Of a stretch of DNA of 64,000 nt, positions 34,426-43,593 are shown in pieces. The DNA is taken from the NCBI RefSeq assembly GCF_005048155.1, contig NZ_SUMB01000014.1:62001-126000 (forward strand). The letters run 5' to 3'. Each line of letters starts with the position of its first letter. Positions within the stretch are counted from its first letter, which is position 1. Made by a program: the position numbers and the translations under genes. The stretch is from Streptomyces piniterrae (GTDB lineage Bacteria > Actinomycetota > Actinomycetes > Streptomycetales > Streptomycetaceae). The notes beneath the pieces were generated by a model. It did not search any database, had not been told where the DNA came from, and worked only from the letters and a program-made list of their open reading frames with translations.

Positions 34426-37400
34426 TCACGACATCGTCGTGAAGCGATGTATCAGGGACGCCAGGAAGACGAGCAACGGCGGGACCGCCAGCCAGAAGGT
34501 GCCGCGCAGCCGGCGTTGCCGGCGCGGGCCGGGCGGGCCGGCCACCCGCAGTGCCTCGCGCGCCGCCAGCACCAGCATCGCCGCGAGCGCCGCCAGCGCG
34601 CCGGTCACCGACCAGGGTGTCCACGTCACCTGCGGCCCGGCCGGGCCGGGACGCGGCGCCGGTACCTCGCCCGCCGGTGGCCGGGCCGCCTCGTACACCG
34701 CCGCGTGCTCATTGGACAGCACCCGCCGCAGCTCGGGCCGCCCGTCCAGGGCCGTGCGCAGCCGTTGCTCCCAGTGGTTCCCGTAGCCGGCGTCCAGCCG
34801 GAGCGACTCCGACTGCCCGTGGTTGACGATGAGGTACGACCGCGGCCCGGCGTTCCGCAGGGCCGTGACGACGGGGGTGACCAGCGCCGGTTTCCGGGGC
34901 GCGAGGACCGGCTCGTACCGCACCCGTTCCATGTCCTCGGCGCCCCAGGGCAGCGCCGGGGTGACACTCTCGACGGGGTCGTCGGTCAGCCACAGCAGCC
35001 GGACCGTCGGCCGGTCATGGGCGTAGACGTACTCCATCGCCGCGACCTCGCCCGGCCGTACCCGCTCGAAGGGCTCGTTGCCCCAGCGGGCGACGAGGAA
35101 GCCGAAGGCCAGGAACATGCCCGCGAGCAGCGCCGCGAGCGGGCCGAGCCCCGGCCGTCGGCGCGCGCTCGCGGCGCCGGGGGTGCGGCTGCCGCCGACG
35201 CGCGGGAAGAGTGCCAGCGCCGCCAGCACGCAGGCGCCGGGCAGCGCGAAGAGGAAGACGCGGAGCGCCATTTCGCCGCCGTAGGACTGCATGCCGAGGG
35301 CAAGGAAGGGGACGAAGGTCAGGGCCAGCAGGGGGCGTTCGGTGAAGCCGGCCGCTCGCCGGCGCAGTACGCCCCAGCAGGCCAGTGCCAGCACCGCACC
35401 CGCCAGCGCCACCCGGGTGTAGAGGACCAGTTGGTGGGTGCCGTCGCCGCCGATCCGGTCCGTCACGGAGGAGGAGACATTGCCGCCGAGGCCGCCGAGA
35501 CCGCCGAACAGCTCGTCGAAGTGACCCGACCAGTACGGTTCGGCCAGAAAACCGACCCACGACGCCACCATGACGGCCAGCAGCAGCGGCAGGCCGCGCA
35601 GGGTGCAGCGGCGGACCAGCACCAGGGCCGCGAGGACGCCGAGCATCACGAAGGGGGTCAGCTGGTGGGCCGCCACGGACGCGGCGAACAGGGCGATCAG
35701 CACGCCCAGCAGGAGCGCGAGCCGGCCGCGGTCGGCGGCGGGCGCCGTCTCCCGGAACCACACCAGCACGATCGCCACGAAGGCGAGATAGAGGAGATAG
35801 GTGAAGCCCTGGGGTGAGAAGTAGTCCTGTCCCACCCAGCCGCACAGGGCGAACAGCCAGACCGCGCACCACTTCGCCCGCCAGCCCGCCCGTATCGCCC
35901 TCAGCAGGAGGAACAGCGGTGGCAGGCAGAGCAGTTGGAGGACCAGCGGCCACCAGCGCAGTACCTCGGTGAAGTCGGTGATCCCGCATGCCCCGGCGAC
36001 GAACCGGGCTGCCGCGAAGAACCCCGGCCAGCTCCAGCGCGCGTCCAGGTCCGGCACCGCGGAGCCGGTTCTGCCGAGGTAGTCGAGGAAGCCCAGGTGC
36101 TGCCAGGCGGTCGGGAAGCGCGGCTCGGTCTCCAGAAGGGCGGGCAGCGTGTGCAGGGCCGCCACCGTCAGCAGGAGGGTGGCGGTCAGCAGGGCGCGTC
36201 GCGGCCGGGGCAGCGCGAGGGCGCAGCCGAACGCGGTGACCAGCAGGGCCACTCCGGTGAGGGTCGCCGCGGGCAGCACGGAGATCAGTCCGAGGCCGGT
36301 CATCCGGTCGAGGTCGGCGTCGTCCATCCCGCGCAGCGGCAGCCAGACCAGGGCAAGCGCGGCGGCCAGCAGGACCCAGACCGCGGGCTCGACGTGGTGG
36401 GGGAGTACGGCGCGGGGCGCCGGCGCGGCGCGCGGGGCCTCCCGGCGCGGTGCGGCGGCCGCCACACGGGGGCCCGCCCCGTACGCCCCGACCCCGTCCC
36501 CCAGACCCCTGTCCCTCAGGCCTCCGTCCCCGAGATCCCCGTCCCCCAGGTCCCCGTACACCGCCAGATCGGCCAGGTCGCCGTCCGGGGCCAGGCTGCC
36601 CCGCGGGATCCGGGCCAGCGGTGCGTACGGATGGCCGCGCAGCACCCGGCGGAGGCGGCCGGCGGCGATCCAGACGACCGGCGTCAGGGCGCAGACCTCG
36701 GCGACGCCCGCGCCCGCCAGCCCCATGCGCGGCAGCAGCATCAGCGTCAGACCGAGCACCAGGGCGCACAACAGGCCCTGCATATAGGCGAGTCCGGTCG
36801 TGCGGCTCTGCGCGCGCAGCACCGCGAAGTAGACCTCCATGACGACCCGCAGCACCGCCCCCACCGCGAACCAGCGCAGCAGCGGCGTCGCCGCCTCCGC
36901 GTACCCCGGGCCGAAGACACCGAGCAGGTACGGCGCGAAGACGAAGAGGAAGAGGCAGGCGGGGAGCATGATGCGGGCCATCCGCAGCAGCGCGGCGCGG
37001 GTGTGCTGCGCCATCCGGGCCGGATCGTGCGCCCCCTCGACGGTCAGCGAGGCGCCCATGTTGACGGCGAGCAGATTGACGGTGCTGCCGATGGTGGCGG
37101 TGATGTAGAAGTAGGCGTTGTCCGACGCGCTGACCTGCGAGGCCACGAGTACCGGTACGAGATGGACGACGGCGAGCGAGAACAGGGACCCGGTGTAGTC
37201 GCCGGCCAGGAAGCGGCCGATCTCGCGCAGGGACGGCGGCCGGGCGGTCCGTTCCGTCGCCCGCGCGTGCCGGGGGACCAGCCGCCGGAACACCAGCCGG
37301 CCCAGGGGGATCACGGACGCCGCGATGGCCACGACCCAGGCGACGAACACCCCCGCCGTGGGAAGCGCGGCGGCGAACACCACCAGCAGCCCCAGCTTCG

Positions 37401-37992
37401 CCGCCGAGAAGAGAAGGTTGCCGACCGGCACCCACAGCGCGCTGCGCAGCCCGGTCAGTACCCCGTCCTGGAGGGTGAGCAGCGACCAGCCGACAACGGC
37501 CAGGACGAAGCCGAGGCCGCTCAGCGGGCCGTGCAGAAACCGGTAGGAGGGCCCCCACAGATCGAGGGTGAGCAGGAAGACGCTCGCGGCGACCGCCACG
37601 ACGGCCGAACTGCCCGCGTAGGTACGGAAGACGAGCCGCCCGGTGCCGCGCCCGGCGACCGGCAGGAAGCGGGTCAGCGCACCGGTCAGGGTCAGCGCCG
37701 TGAGCCCCGCCAGCAGCTTCATCGCGGCGATGGCCGCCGAGCCCTGGCCGACCGCCGCCTCGGTGTAGTAGCGGGCCGCGACCAGCCAGAACGCGAGGCC
37801 GAGCAGCCCGGAGACACCGGTGTTCAGCATCAGCGCATAGGCGTTGCGGATCAGCGGACTCCGGGCACCCCGCGCCGGTCCGTCCGGCTCCTGGCCGCCG
37901 CCCTGCCGTTCCCGTGCCCTGCGCTCGCGCTCATCGGGCTGGGTGGTCGTGTCGGTCACGGGCTCCGCCGCCCTCCCCTCCGCCGAAGGCAC
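34426..37992 (-). CDS. Flippase (Wzx-like) fused to a polytopic polymerase/GT-C-like domain
   Basis: 1188 residues, far longer than a usual flippase of 420-500. Residues about 45-470 are a MOP/Wzx-type flippase (LMLNTGVSGLLGLAFWLVAARYY-like start, ASVIPLGRLVFRRLVPRHA). A DGDLGDG-repeat linker, about 475-520, joins a second half with about ten helices and a large loop (SWPGFFAAARFVAG, CGWVGQDYFSPQGFTYLLYLAF split motif GQDYFSPQG), resembling GT-C transferases or Wzy-type polymerases. It could couple export and polymerisation in one chain. GTG 37992 starts ten bases after the deacetylase stop; GTG 37959 is an alternative. No frameshift is needed, so this is a genuine fusion. Confidence 0.85.
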   Translation of the reverse strand: MPSAEGRAAEPVTDTTTQPDERERRARERQGGGQEPDGPARGARSPLIRNAYALMLNTGVSGLLGLAFWLVAARYYTEAAVGQGSAAIAAMKLLAGLTALTLTGALTRFLPVAGRGTGRLVFRTYAGSSAVVAVAASVFLLTLDLWGPSYRFLHGPLSGLGFVLAVVGWSLLTLQDGVLTGLRSALWVPVGNLLFSAAKLGLLVVFAAALPTAGVFVAWVVAIAASVIPLGRLVFRRLVPRHARATERTARPPSLREIGRFLAGDYTGSLFSLAVVHLVPVLVASQVSASDNAYFYITATIGSTVNLLAVNMGASLTVEGAHDPARMAQHTRAALLRMARIMLPACLFLFVFAPYLLGVFGPGYAEAATPLLRWFAVGAVLRVVMEVYFAVLRAQSRTTGLAYMQGLLCALVLGLTLMLLPRMGLAGAGVAEVCALTPVVWIAAGRLRRVLRGHPYAPLARIPRGSLAPDGDLADLAVYGDLGDGDLGDGGLRDRGLGDGVGAYGAGPRVAAAAPRREAPRAAPAPRAVLPHHVEPAVWVLLAAALALVWLPLRGMDDADLDRMTGLGLISVLPAATLTGVALLVTAFGCALALPRPRRALLTATLLLTVAALHTLPALLETEPRFPTAWQHLGFLDYLGRTGSAVPDLDARWSWPGFFAAARFVAGACGITDFTEVLRWWPLVLQLLCLPPLFLLLRAIRAGWRAKWCAVWLFALCGWVGQDYFSPQGFTYLLYLAFVAIVLVWFRETAPAADRGRLALLLGVLIALFAASVAAHQLTPFVMLGVLAALVLVRRCTLRGLPLLLAVMVASWVGFLAEPYWSGHFDELFGGLGGLGGNVSSSVTDRIGGDGTHQLVLYTRVALAGAVLALACWGVLRRRAAGFTERPLLALTFVPFLALGMQSYGGEMALRVFLFALPGACVLAALALFPRVGGSRTPGAASARRRPGLGPLAALLAGMFLAFGFLVARWGNEPFERVRPGEVAAMEYVYAHDRPTVRLLWLTDDPVESVTPALPWGAEDMERVRYEPVLAPRKPALVTPVVTALRNAGPRSYLIVNHGQSESLRLDAGYGNHWEQRLRTALDGRPELRRVLSNEHAAVYEAARPPAGEVPAPRPGPAGPQVTWTPWSVTGALAALAAMLVLAAREALRVAGPPGPRRQRRLRGTFWLAVPPLLVFLASLIHRFTTMS

Positions 37993-38002
37993 GCCCGGGT
38001 GC

Positions 38003-38806
38003 TCAGCCCCCGGGCGCGCACAGCCGGACCGCTTGCCGCGCCCTGCGGACCACTGCGTACCCCTTGGTGAGCACCCGGTCCCCGGCGAAGGTCCGACCGA
38101 TGCTCCGGCCCTCGACGATCCGCGCGAACTCGTCGGCCCCCATGCCCTGCCGCACCGTCAGCCGGGTCAGCGCGTACGGCCCCTGGCGGCGGTCCGCGAG
38201 CGCATTGCCCACCGCGAGCGCCTGCCGGAAGCCCAGCCCGCGCACCATCCGCCGTACCCGCCGGCTGGAATGGCCATACGGATACGCGAAGGACTCCGGC
38301 GCTGTCCCGGTCTCCTCGGCGATGATCTCCTTGCAGCGCAGCACCTCACGCCGCAGCCGCTCGTCCCCGAGCGAGTCCAGCTGCGGATGGCGGTGGCTGT
38401 GCCCGCCGATCTCCACACCGGCCGCGGCCAGTTGCCGCACCTGGTCCCAGCCGAGCATGGTGTCCGGGGTGCCCCCGGTGGCGTACCGGCCACGCAGCCA
38501 GCCCGTCGCGACGAAGAGGGTGGCGGGGAAACCGTGCACGGTCAACGCCGCCAGCGCATGCCGGTGGACGCCTTCGTAGCCGTCGTCGAAGGTGATCAGC
38601 ACCGGTCTGGCCGGCAGCGGGCCGCCGCGCCGCCAGGCCGCGGCGAGTGCGGCGGTGGTCAGCGGGGTGAAGCCGCGGTCGGCCAGCACCGCGAGCTGTT
38701 CCGCGAAGGCCGCGGGCGTCACGGACAGCCTCCGTACGGCGGGTGCCGGCGTCGCGGTCACCGCGTGGTACATCAGAACCGGCACCGGACGGCCGCCCCC
38801 GGTCAT
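38003..38806 (-). CDS. NodB-type polysaccharide deacetylase
   Basis: 267 residues from an ATG overlapping the upstream GT2 stop (ATGA). NodB motifs are intact: TFDDGYEG (motif 1) and GGHSHRHPQL (metal His pair, motif 2), then FAYPYGHSS. It removes acetyl groups from N-acetylhexosamine polymers or O-acetyl groups. No signal peptide is apparent, so it could act on the cytoplasmic lipid-linked precursor. It is translationally coupled in the polysaccharide operon. Confidence 0.92.
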   Translation of the reverse strand: MTGGGRPVPVLMYHAVTATPAPAVRRLSVTPAAFAEQLAVLADRGFTPLTTAALAAAWRRGGPLPARPVLITFDDGYEGVHRHALAALTVHGFPATLFVATGWLRGRYATGGTPDTMLGWDQVRQLAAAGVEIGGHSHRHPQLDSLGDERLRREVLRCKEIIAEETGTAPESFAYPYGHSSRRVRRMVRGLGFRQALAVGNALADRRQGPYALTRLTVRQGMGADEFARIVEGRSIGRTFAGDRVLTKGYAVVRRARQAVRLCAPGG

Positions 38807-39849
38807 GCCGCCGCCTCCTCGACTTCCGTCCAATGTCCCTCAACTCGCCTAGGCAACAAGACAGTTGAATGCCGACGCGCCTGAGTCCTGCCCCGGACAT
38901 AGCCACCGGCCGCGCAGGCCAACCCCGCCACGATCGCCCCGGCCCTTCCCGCGCCGCCCGGTCGCAGCAGCAGCGCGTCACGCACCCCGCGCAGCACACC
39001 CGCCGGCAGCACCCGGGTCGCGTAGCGCCGCTCCGTCGCCAGGCCGTCCCGCGCGCCGACGCTCCGCGCCACCAGCGCCTTGGACAGCCCCTCCGCGTAC
39101 GTCCGGCGGCGGAAGTAGCCGAAGCGCCGGCGCGCCGCCGGGACCCGGTGGTGGATGACCGACCGGTCGTCGATCAGCAGCACCGCCTGCGGCATCGCCC
39201 GGACGATCCGGATGCACAGTTCGGTCTCCTCGCCGCCCAGCGGCCGCCGGTCGCCGCCCCGTCCGATGCCGTGCGCGAACCCTCCCGCCACGTCGAACAC
39301 CACCCTGCGGAACGAGGCGTTGCCGCCCAGCACGTTGCGGACCCGGACCTTCCCCGGCGGCAGGCCCCGGTACGTACAGCCCACCACCCAGTCGAACTCG
39401 GCGGGGAACCACACCGGCCTGCGGCCCGACACCCACACCGGTTCCGTGCGCCCGCCGACCGCCATCACCGCCGGGTCCGCATAGCCCTCGGCGAAGTACC
39501 GCAGCCAGTCCCGCTCGGCCACCGCATCGTCGTCGAGAAAGGCGATGATCTCGCCGCTCGCGGCCGCGATACCGGTGTTGCGGCCGGCGGACAGCCCTCG
39601 CGGCCCCGAATTGGCCATGATGCGGAGGGGAGTCGAGGGGCGTGCGGCCGGCCCAGAGCGGCCCCGGCCTCCGGTCCTGCTCGCGAAGTGGGTGCGCAGC
39701 CGGCCGAGCAGCGCCGGATGGTGGTCCACCACGAGCAGCAGTTCATGGGCGGGGTGGGACTGGCCGTCCACGGAGGCGACCGCGTCCAGGATGTCGGCCC
39801 AGCGGTCCTCGGTGTGGACGCAGACGACCACGGAGATCCGGCGGCTCAC
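38803..39849 (-). CDS. GT2 family glycosyltransferase
   Basis: 348 residues. GT-A fold: ISVVVCVHTEDRW start, SAGRNTGIAAASGEIIAFLDDDAV (DDD metal site split: IIAFLDDDAV), and GGEETELCIRI as the acceptor motif. A C-terminal helix pair may touch the membrane. It starts at a GTG overlapping the previous GT2 stop by four bases and overlaps the deacetylase start. It adds a sugar to the lipid-linked precursor; donor unknown. Confidence 0.92.
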   Translation of the reverse strand: MSRRISVVVCVHTEDRWADILDAVASVDGQSHPAHELLLVVDHHPALLGRLRTHFASRTGGRGRSGPAARPSTPLRIMANSGPRGLSAGRNTGIAAASGEIIAFLDDDAVAERDWLRYFAEGYADPAVMAVGGRTEPVWVSGRRPVWFPAEFDWVVGCTYRGLPPGKVRVRNVLGGNASFRRVVFDVAGGFAHGIGRGGDRRPLGGEETELCIRIVRAMPQAVLLIDDRSVIHHRVPAARRRFGYFRRRTYAEGLSKALVARSVGARDGLATERRYATRVLPAGVLRGVRDALLLRPGGAGRAGAIVAGLACAAGGYVRGRTQARRHSTVLLPRRVEGHWTEVEEAAA

Positions 39850-40694
39850 AGCGCTTCTCCGGTGATCAGCGCCGGCCGGGGCGTCCGCTTCCGTCTGCCG
39901 CCGCGCTCGCGCAGGATCACCTTCAGTACGCGTATCCCGTCGCGGACCGCCCGCAGATTGCTGACGCCGTGGATGCGCAGGTACTCGTGGCTGGGGATCT
40001 CCTGCACTCGCAGGCCGGCCTTGACCACCCGGATGTTCATCAGCGTCTCGACCTCGAACCCGGCGCAGTCCAGGGCGATCTCGTCCAGACAGCGCCGCCA
40101 GAAGGCGTTGTAGCCGTAGCAGAGATCCGTGTAGCGGGCGCCGAACTTGGCGTTGACGAGGGCGGTCAGCACCCGGTTGCCGAGCTTGCGCACCGGCGTC
40201 ATGTCGTCCGTGCCGCCGCCGTTGGCGAAGCGGGAGCCCTTGGCGAAGTCGGCCCCGGCGACCAGCGCCGAGACATAGCTGACGATCTCGTTTCCGTCGG
40301 CCGACCCGTCGGCGTCGACCATCACGATGATGTCGCCGGTGCAGACCGCGAAACCGGTGATCAGCGCGTCGCCCTTGCCCTGGCCGCGCTGCTGGACGAC
40401 CGTGACGTCCGGCCGTAACGCACGGGCGGTACGGACGGTGTCGTCGGTGGAGTTGCCGTCGACCAGCACCACTTCATGAATCCAGTCCGGCAGCGTCTTG
40501 AAGACGTACGGGAGATTGGCCGCCTCGTTCATCGCGGGGATCACGACGCTGACGGGCGGAGCGATGGCCAGGTGCGAGGAGACGGGCCGGTAGACGCGTC
40601 GGTCGGACGGTGGCGGCGTCGGCTGCGGCTCGGTCACGCGGGGTTCGGTCGGGTGCGGCTCGGTCGCGTCGGCAGGGCGGAGGAACGAGCTCAT
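39846..40694 (-). CDS. GT2 glycosyltransferase, dolichyl-phosphate mannose synthase-like, with TTA codon
   Basis: 282 residues. After a Pro/Glu-rich N-terminus the GT2 domain reads VSVVIPAMNEAANLPYVFKT, VLVDGNSTDDT, VMVDADGSADGNEI (DxD) and a tail with LRIHGVSNLRAVRDG. No C-terminal membrane helices. This fits a polyprenyl-phosphate sugar transferase-like enzyme that primes or extends the glycan. The codon in ARALRPDV is TTA at 40416-40418 (minus strand), so translation should require bldA tRNA. It is the first gene of the four-gene overlapping operon and could gate the rest. Confidence 0.92.
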   Translation of the reverse strand: MSSFLRPADATEPHPTEPRVTEPQPTPPPSDRRVYRPVSSHLAIAPPVSVVIPAMNEAANLPYVFKTLPDWIHEVVLVDGNSTDDTVRTARALRPDVTVVQQRGQGKGDALITGFAVCTGDIIVMVDADGSADGNEIVSYVSALVAGADFAKGSRFANGGGTDDMTPVRKLGNRVLTALVNAKFGARYTDLCYGYNAFWRRCLDEIALDCAGFEVETLMNIRVVKAGLRVQEIPSHEYLRIHGVSNLRAVRDGIRVLKVILRERGGRRKRTPRPALITGEAL

Positions 40695-41106
40695 GGGTGG
40701 GTTCCCTCCCGGTCCGGTGGACCGCCCGCCCCCGGGCGGTCCGGCTGTGTGTCCGGTCGAAAGGGGGGTTCACACCGTGCTCAGGACGACGGGACCGCCG
40801 TGCGAACAGGGTGAGCTGGCATACGTGGTTCCGGCCGCGCGGGACCCCCCACCGCGCTTCGCACGGACCGTTCACCGTGTCGCCCGGTCCCTGCCCAGGA
40901 GCGGCTTGACGATGATCGTCCCGATGCGAGTGGATCTGCGACGGTATTGATGCATGCGACTTTATGGCAAGATCTCGGGCCGCAAATCCTCTTTGGTGGA
41001 ATTGGCCTGTACGGAGCGAAGTGCGGGGTGATGTACGTGATGACGGGCGTGCCGCCGCGCGCCCTCCTTCACGCCCTTCGCGCGCCGGGCTGTACGGCCC
41101 CGCGCC
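40695..41106. other. Intergenic region upstream of polysaccharide operon
   Basis: 412 bp between the first GT2 gene and the acyltransferase stop. The segment 40925-41010 is AT-richer, as expected of a promoter region for the leftward operon. Open frames crossing into the acyltransferase on the plus strand are antisense. I see no convincing small gene or terminator. Confidence 0.5.
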
Positions 41107-42216
41107 TCACCGTGCCGTGCCCGAGCGGCCCGACCGGATGCCGCCCATGTGATGGAGCAGCCGGCTCGCCCGCCTGCGCAGCTCCGGGCGGGCCAGTACG
41201 GCATCCCGCAACGCCCGTACCGGAGCCCGCCGCGCCCAGTGACCCAGTGCCACGGGATGCGGGCGCATCACCCAGCCCTCCGCCACCCGGAGTTCCCGGG
41301 TCTTGAGGGAGTCCTTGTACCGGGCGTCGCCGCGCCCCAGATCGAAGTACGCCATCGAGGCCGCGGCCGCCGCCTCGGCCATCCGCAGATGCAGCACCAG
41401 GCCCGGCGAGTACTTCGCGTACTCCCGGTCGTACGCGGGGAACCAGGAGCACAGCACGGACCCCGAGCGCGGCCCGAAGTGCGCCGCGACCGGCCGCTCG
41501 CCGGCGTACAGCACCGACAGCAGGCCCGCGAAGGAGTCGTTGCGGGTGTGGAAGAGCTCCCGGACGAGCCGCACGATCCAGTCGTGCGCGAAGCGGTCGC
41601 TGCGCCCCGTCCTGCGGTACTGCGCGGACTTCCAGCGGATGAGCGTGCGCAGCGCCGCCGGATCGCGCTCGTCGTGGACATAGCGCAGCGGCCCGACTGC
41701 GCGGCCGAGCCTGCGCCCCCGGGAGAGGGTGGTCCGGACGAACGTCGGGGACTTCGCGCGGAGTCGCTCCAGATAGTCCTCGAACCCCTGGTCCAGATCG
41801 ATGACGGGAGAGGGATGGGGCCTCAACGTCCCGTTCTCGAAAGGGTGTTGACCCGCCACCAGATGATCGAAGTCCAGCACCGACAGTCCGCAGGCGTGCA
41901 GCAGCTCCCCGGCGTCCCACCGGAACCCCGGCCGGTGCACCAGCCCCTGCGCATCCGAGACGCCGAGGCCGATCGCCCGGCCCACGCCGAGCGCCGACCG
42001 CTGGAACGGCAGAAACGCCGCCGGCCGCCCGTCTTCCCGGAACACCGCGATCCGCACCCCGCCGCGGCACCGGCCGACGGCCAGCGCGAACTCGGGGGAG
42101 AGGAACGGGTTCGCCAGATGCGGTGCGCCCAGTGCCGGCGCCGCACTCTGGAGGGCGGTCCAGGCGGCCCGGTCGGCGGCGGTCAGCTCGTCGGGGTGCA
42201 GCACCGCGATGTCCAC
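41107..42216 (-). CDS. CelD/BcsL-type acyltransferase (GNAT/FemAB-like)
   Basis: 369 residues. The fold of Acetyltransf_6/BioF2-like proteins is visible: RGGVRIAVFREDGRPAAFLPFQR, SPTFVRTTLSRGRRLGRAVG, RPVAAHFGPRSGSVLCSWFPAYD and MAYFDLGRGDARYKDSL. Such proteins acylate sugars or peptides in exopolysaccharide and cellulose systems. It starts at a GTG two bases after the upstream small membrane gene stop. It probably decorates the polymer made by the operon to its left. Confidence 0.87.
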   Translation of the reverse strand: MDIAVLHPDELTAADRAAWTALQSAAPALGAPHLANPFLSPEFALAVGRCRGGVRIAVFREDGRPAAFLPFQRSALGVGRAIGLGVSDAQGLVHRPGFRWDAGELLHACGLSVLDFDHLVAGQHPFENGTLRPHPSPVIDLDQGFEDYLERLRAKSPTFVRTTLSRGRRLGRAVGPLRYVHDERDPAALRTLIRWKSAQYRRTGRSDRFAHDWIVRLVRELFHTRNDSFAGLLSVLYAGERPVAAHFGPRSGSVLCSWFPAYDREYAKYSPGLVLHLRMAEAAAAASMAYFDLGRGDARYKDSLKTRELRVAEGWVMRPHPVALGHWARRAPVRALRDAVLARPELRRRASRLLHHMGGIRSGRSGTAR

Positions 42217-42217
42217 G

Positions 42218-42643
42218 TCAGGCCGCCCGGTCCGCGGTGCCGCGCGATGCCCTCCTGCGGGCCGCCGTCATCATCAGCACGGCACCGGTGAGCACCGCCA
42301 CGGTCGCCACCCCGCCGCGGACCGACCACATGTGCAGCGCCAGCATGGCCTGCGCCACCAGCAGATCGACGGCCAGCGCCCCGGCCGCCGCGACGACGGC
42401 GCGGCCGAGCGGATCCATCGTGCCGAGCGCCCGGCCGATCGCCAGGGCCGGCGCCACGAGGAGGACGAAGAGGACGCACGGCGCGCGCAGCGGCGAGTCG
42501 ATATCGACCAGCGTCAGCACCAGCCCCAGCGCGGCGATGCCGAACCCGGCGACGGTCAGGGGCGCTGCCGGGCGGCTCGGCGGCGGGGCGTCCGGCAGCG
42601 GCATGCCCACCGGACCGTCCCGGTTGATGGTCTTGGTCTGCAT
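42218..42643 (-). CDS. Small membrane protein of polysaccharide locus
   Basis: 141 residues from ATG 42643, which follows GGAGG. Four hydrophobic segments (PLTVAGFGIAALGLVLTLVD, APCVLFVLLVAPALAIG, AVVAAAGALAVDLLVAQAML, GGVATVAVLTGAVLMMTA). No catalytic motif. Adjacent to the acyltransferase with near-zero spacing, so it is likely a partner or accessory for polymer modification. Family not recognised. Confidence 0.75.
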   Translation of the reverse strand: MQTKTINRDGPVGMPLPDAPPPSRPAAPLTVAGFGIAALGLVLTLVDIDSPLRAPCVLFVLLVAPALAIGRALGTMDPLGRAVVAAAGALAVDLLVAQAMLALHMWSVRGGVATVAVLTGAVLMMTAARRRASRGTADRAA

Positions 42644-42854
42644 TGGCAGCCTTGCCTCCCATAAGCGTCGGATGCCGGGGTTCAATGTCACGCGGTGTTC
42701 CGACACCCGTCAAGACGGTGCGGCGGGAGCGGCCGGGGTGGCGCGAGCCGCAGCGGGGGCGCCCACGGTCGGCGCAATGGCGGCACCGCGGACCGGGCGT
42801 CCGGAGACTGGGCGGCGACGCGAGGTGAGGAGCCGGGAGGAAGGAGCCGCGTCC

Positions 42855-43562
42855 GTGGAGCCGCCGAGCGGAACCGCCCTGACCGCGATCCTGCTGTGTC
42901 TGACCGTGACCACCGGTGTGCTCGACGCGGTCAGCTTCCTGACGCTTGGTCAGGTGTTTGCCGCGATGCAGACCGGCAATCTGCTCTTCCTCGGCTTCGG
43001 CATCGCGGGGCAGGGCGGCCTGCAGGTGGCCTTGACCGCCGTCTCGCTCGGCGCCTTCGCCCTGGGCGCGGTCCTCGGCGCCCGGCTGGAGTCGAGCCTG
43101 TACGCGCGGCAGCACTGGTGGTTCCCGTACGGGCTGCTGGCGGAGGCGGTGCTGCTGGCCGGTGCGGCCGCGGCCGCGTCGGGGGCCGGACCGTCGCCCG
43201 GTCTGCCGCTCGGCCGGCGCTGCGTCGTCATCGGCCTGATGGCGGTGGCGATGGGCTTGCGGAACGTCACCGCCCTGCGGGTCGCCGCCCCCGGTCTCAC
43301 CACCACCGTGCAGACCCGGGTGATCACGTCCCTGGCCGGCGGCTCGGCGCTGGGGCACGACAGCAGACTGGGCTACGGCGGGCACGCCGTGGGCCGCCGG
43401 CTGGCCTCGGTCGGCGCGCTGCTCGCCGGTGGCCTGCTCGGCGCCGGGCTGCTGGGCCTGGGGACCCGGCCGACGCTGGTGCTGCTGCTGGCGGCGGCGT
43501 TCATCGCGGCCACCGCACTGGTGGTGCCCGCCCTGGCCCGCCGTCAGAACACCGTGGGCTGA
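42855..43562 (+). CDS. DUF1275 (YoaK) family membrane protein
   Basis: 235 residues from a GTG after AAGGAG. About six helices; conserved blocks TGVLDAVSFLTLGQVFAAMQTGNLLFLG and GLRNVTALRVAAPGLTTT (each shown in part) are typical. YoaK-type proteins are inner-membrane proteins of unknown function. It is divergent from the polysaccharide locus and ends in a terminator shared with the subtilase. Confidence 0.92.
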   Translation: MEPPSGTALTAILLCLTVTTGVLDAVSFLTLGQVFAAMQTGNLLFLGFGIAGQGGLQVALTAVSLGAFALGAVLGARLESSLYARQHWWFPYGLLAEAVLLAGAAAAASGAGPSPGLPLGRRCVVIGLMAVAMGLRNVTALRVAAPGLTTTVQTRVITSLAGGSALGHDSRLGYGGHAVGRRLASVGALLAGGLLGAGLLGLGTRPTLVLLLAAAFIAATALVVPALARRQNTVG

Positions 43563-43586
43563 CCGGTCCCCCTGGCGGGACCGGTC
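43561..43586. terminator. Terminator between DUF1275 and subtilase genes
   Basis: GACCGGTCCC and GGGACCGGTC form perfect 10-bp arms with a six-base loop, starting in the DUF1275 stop codon and ending eight bases from the subtilase stop. It serves both converging genes. Confidence 0.8.
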
Positions 43587-43593
43587 GCCGCAC

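Noticed and set aside
40947..41306. Plus-strand open frame before the acyltransferase
   Set aside because: Mostly antisense to the acyltransferase end and Pro/Ala/Arg-rich.
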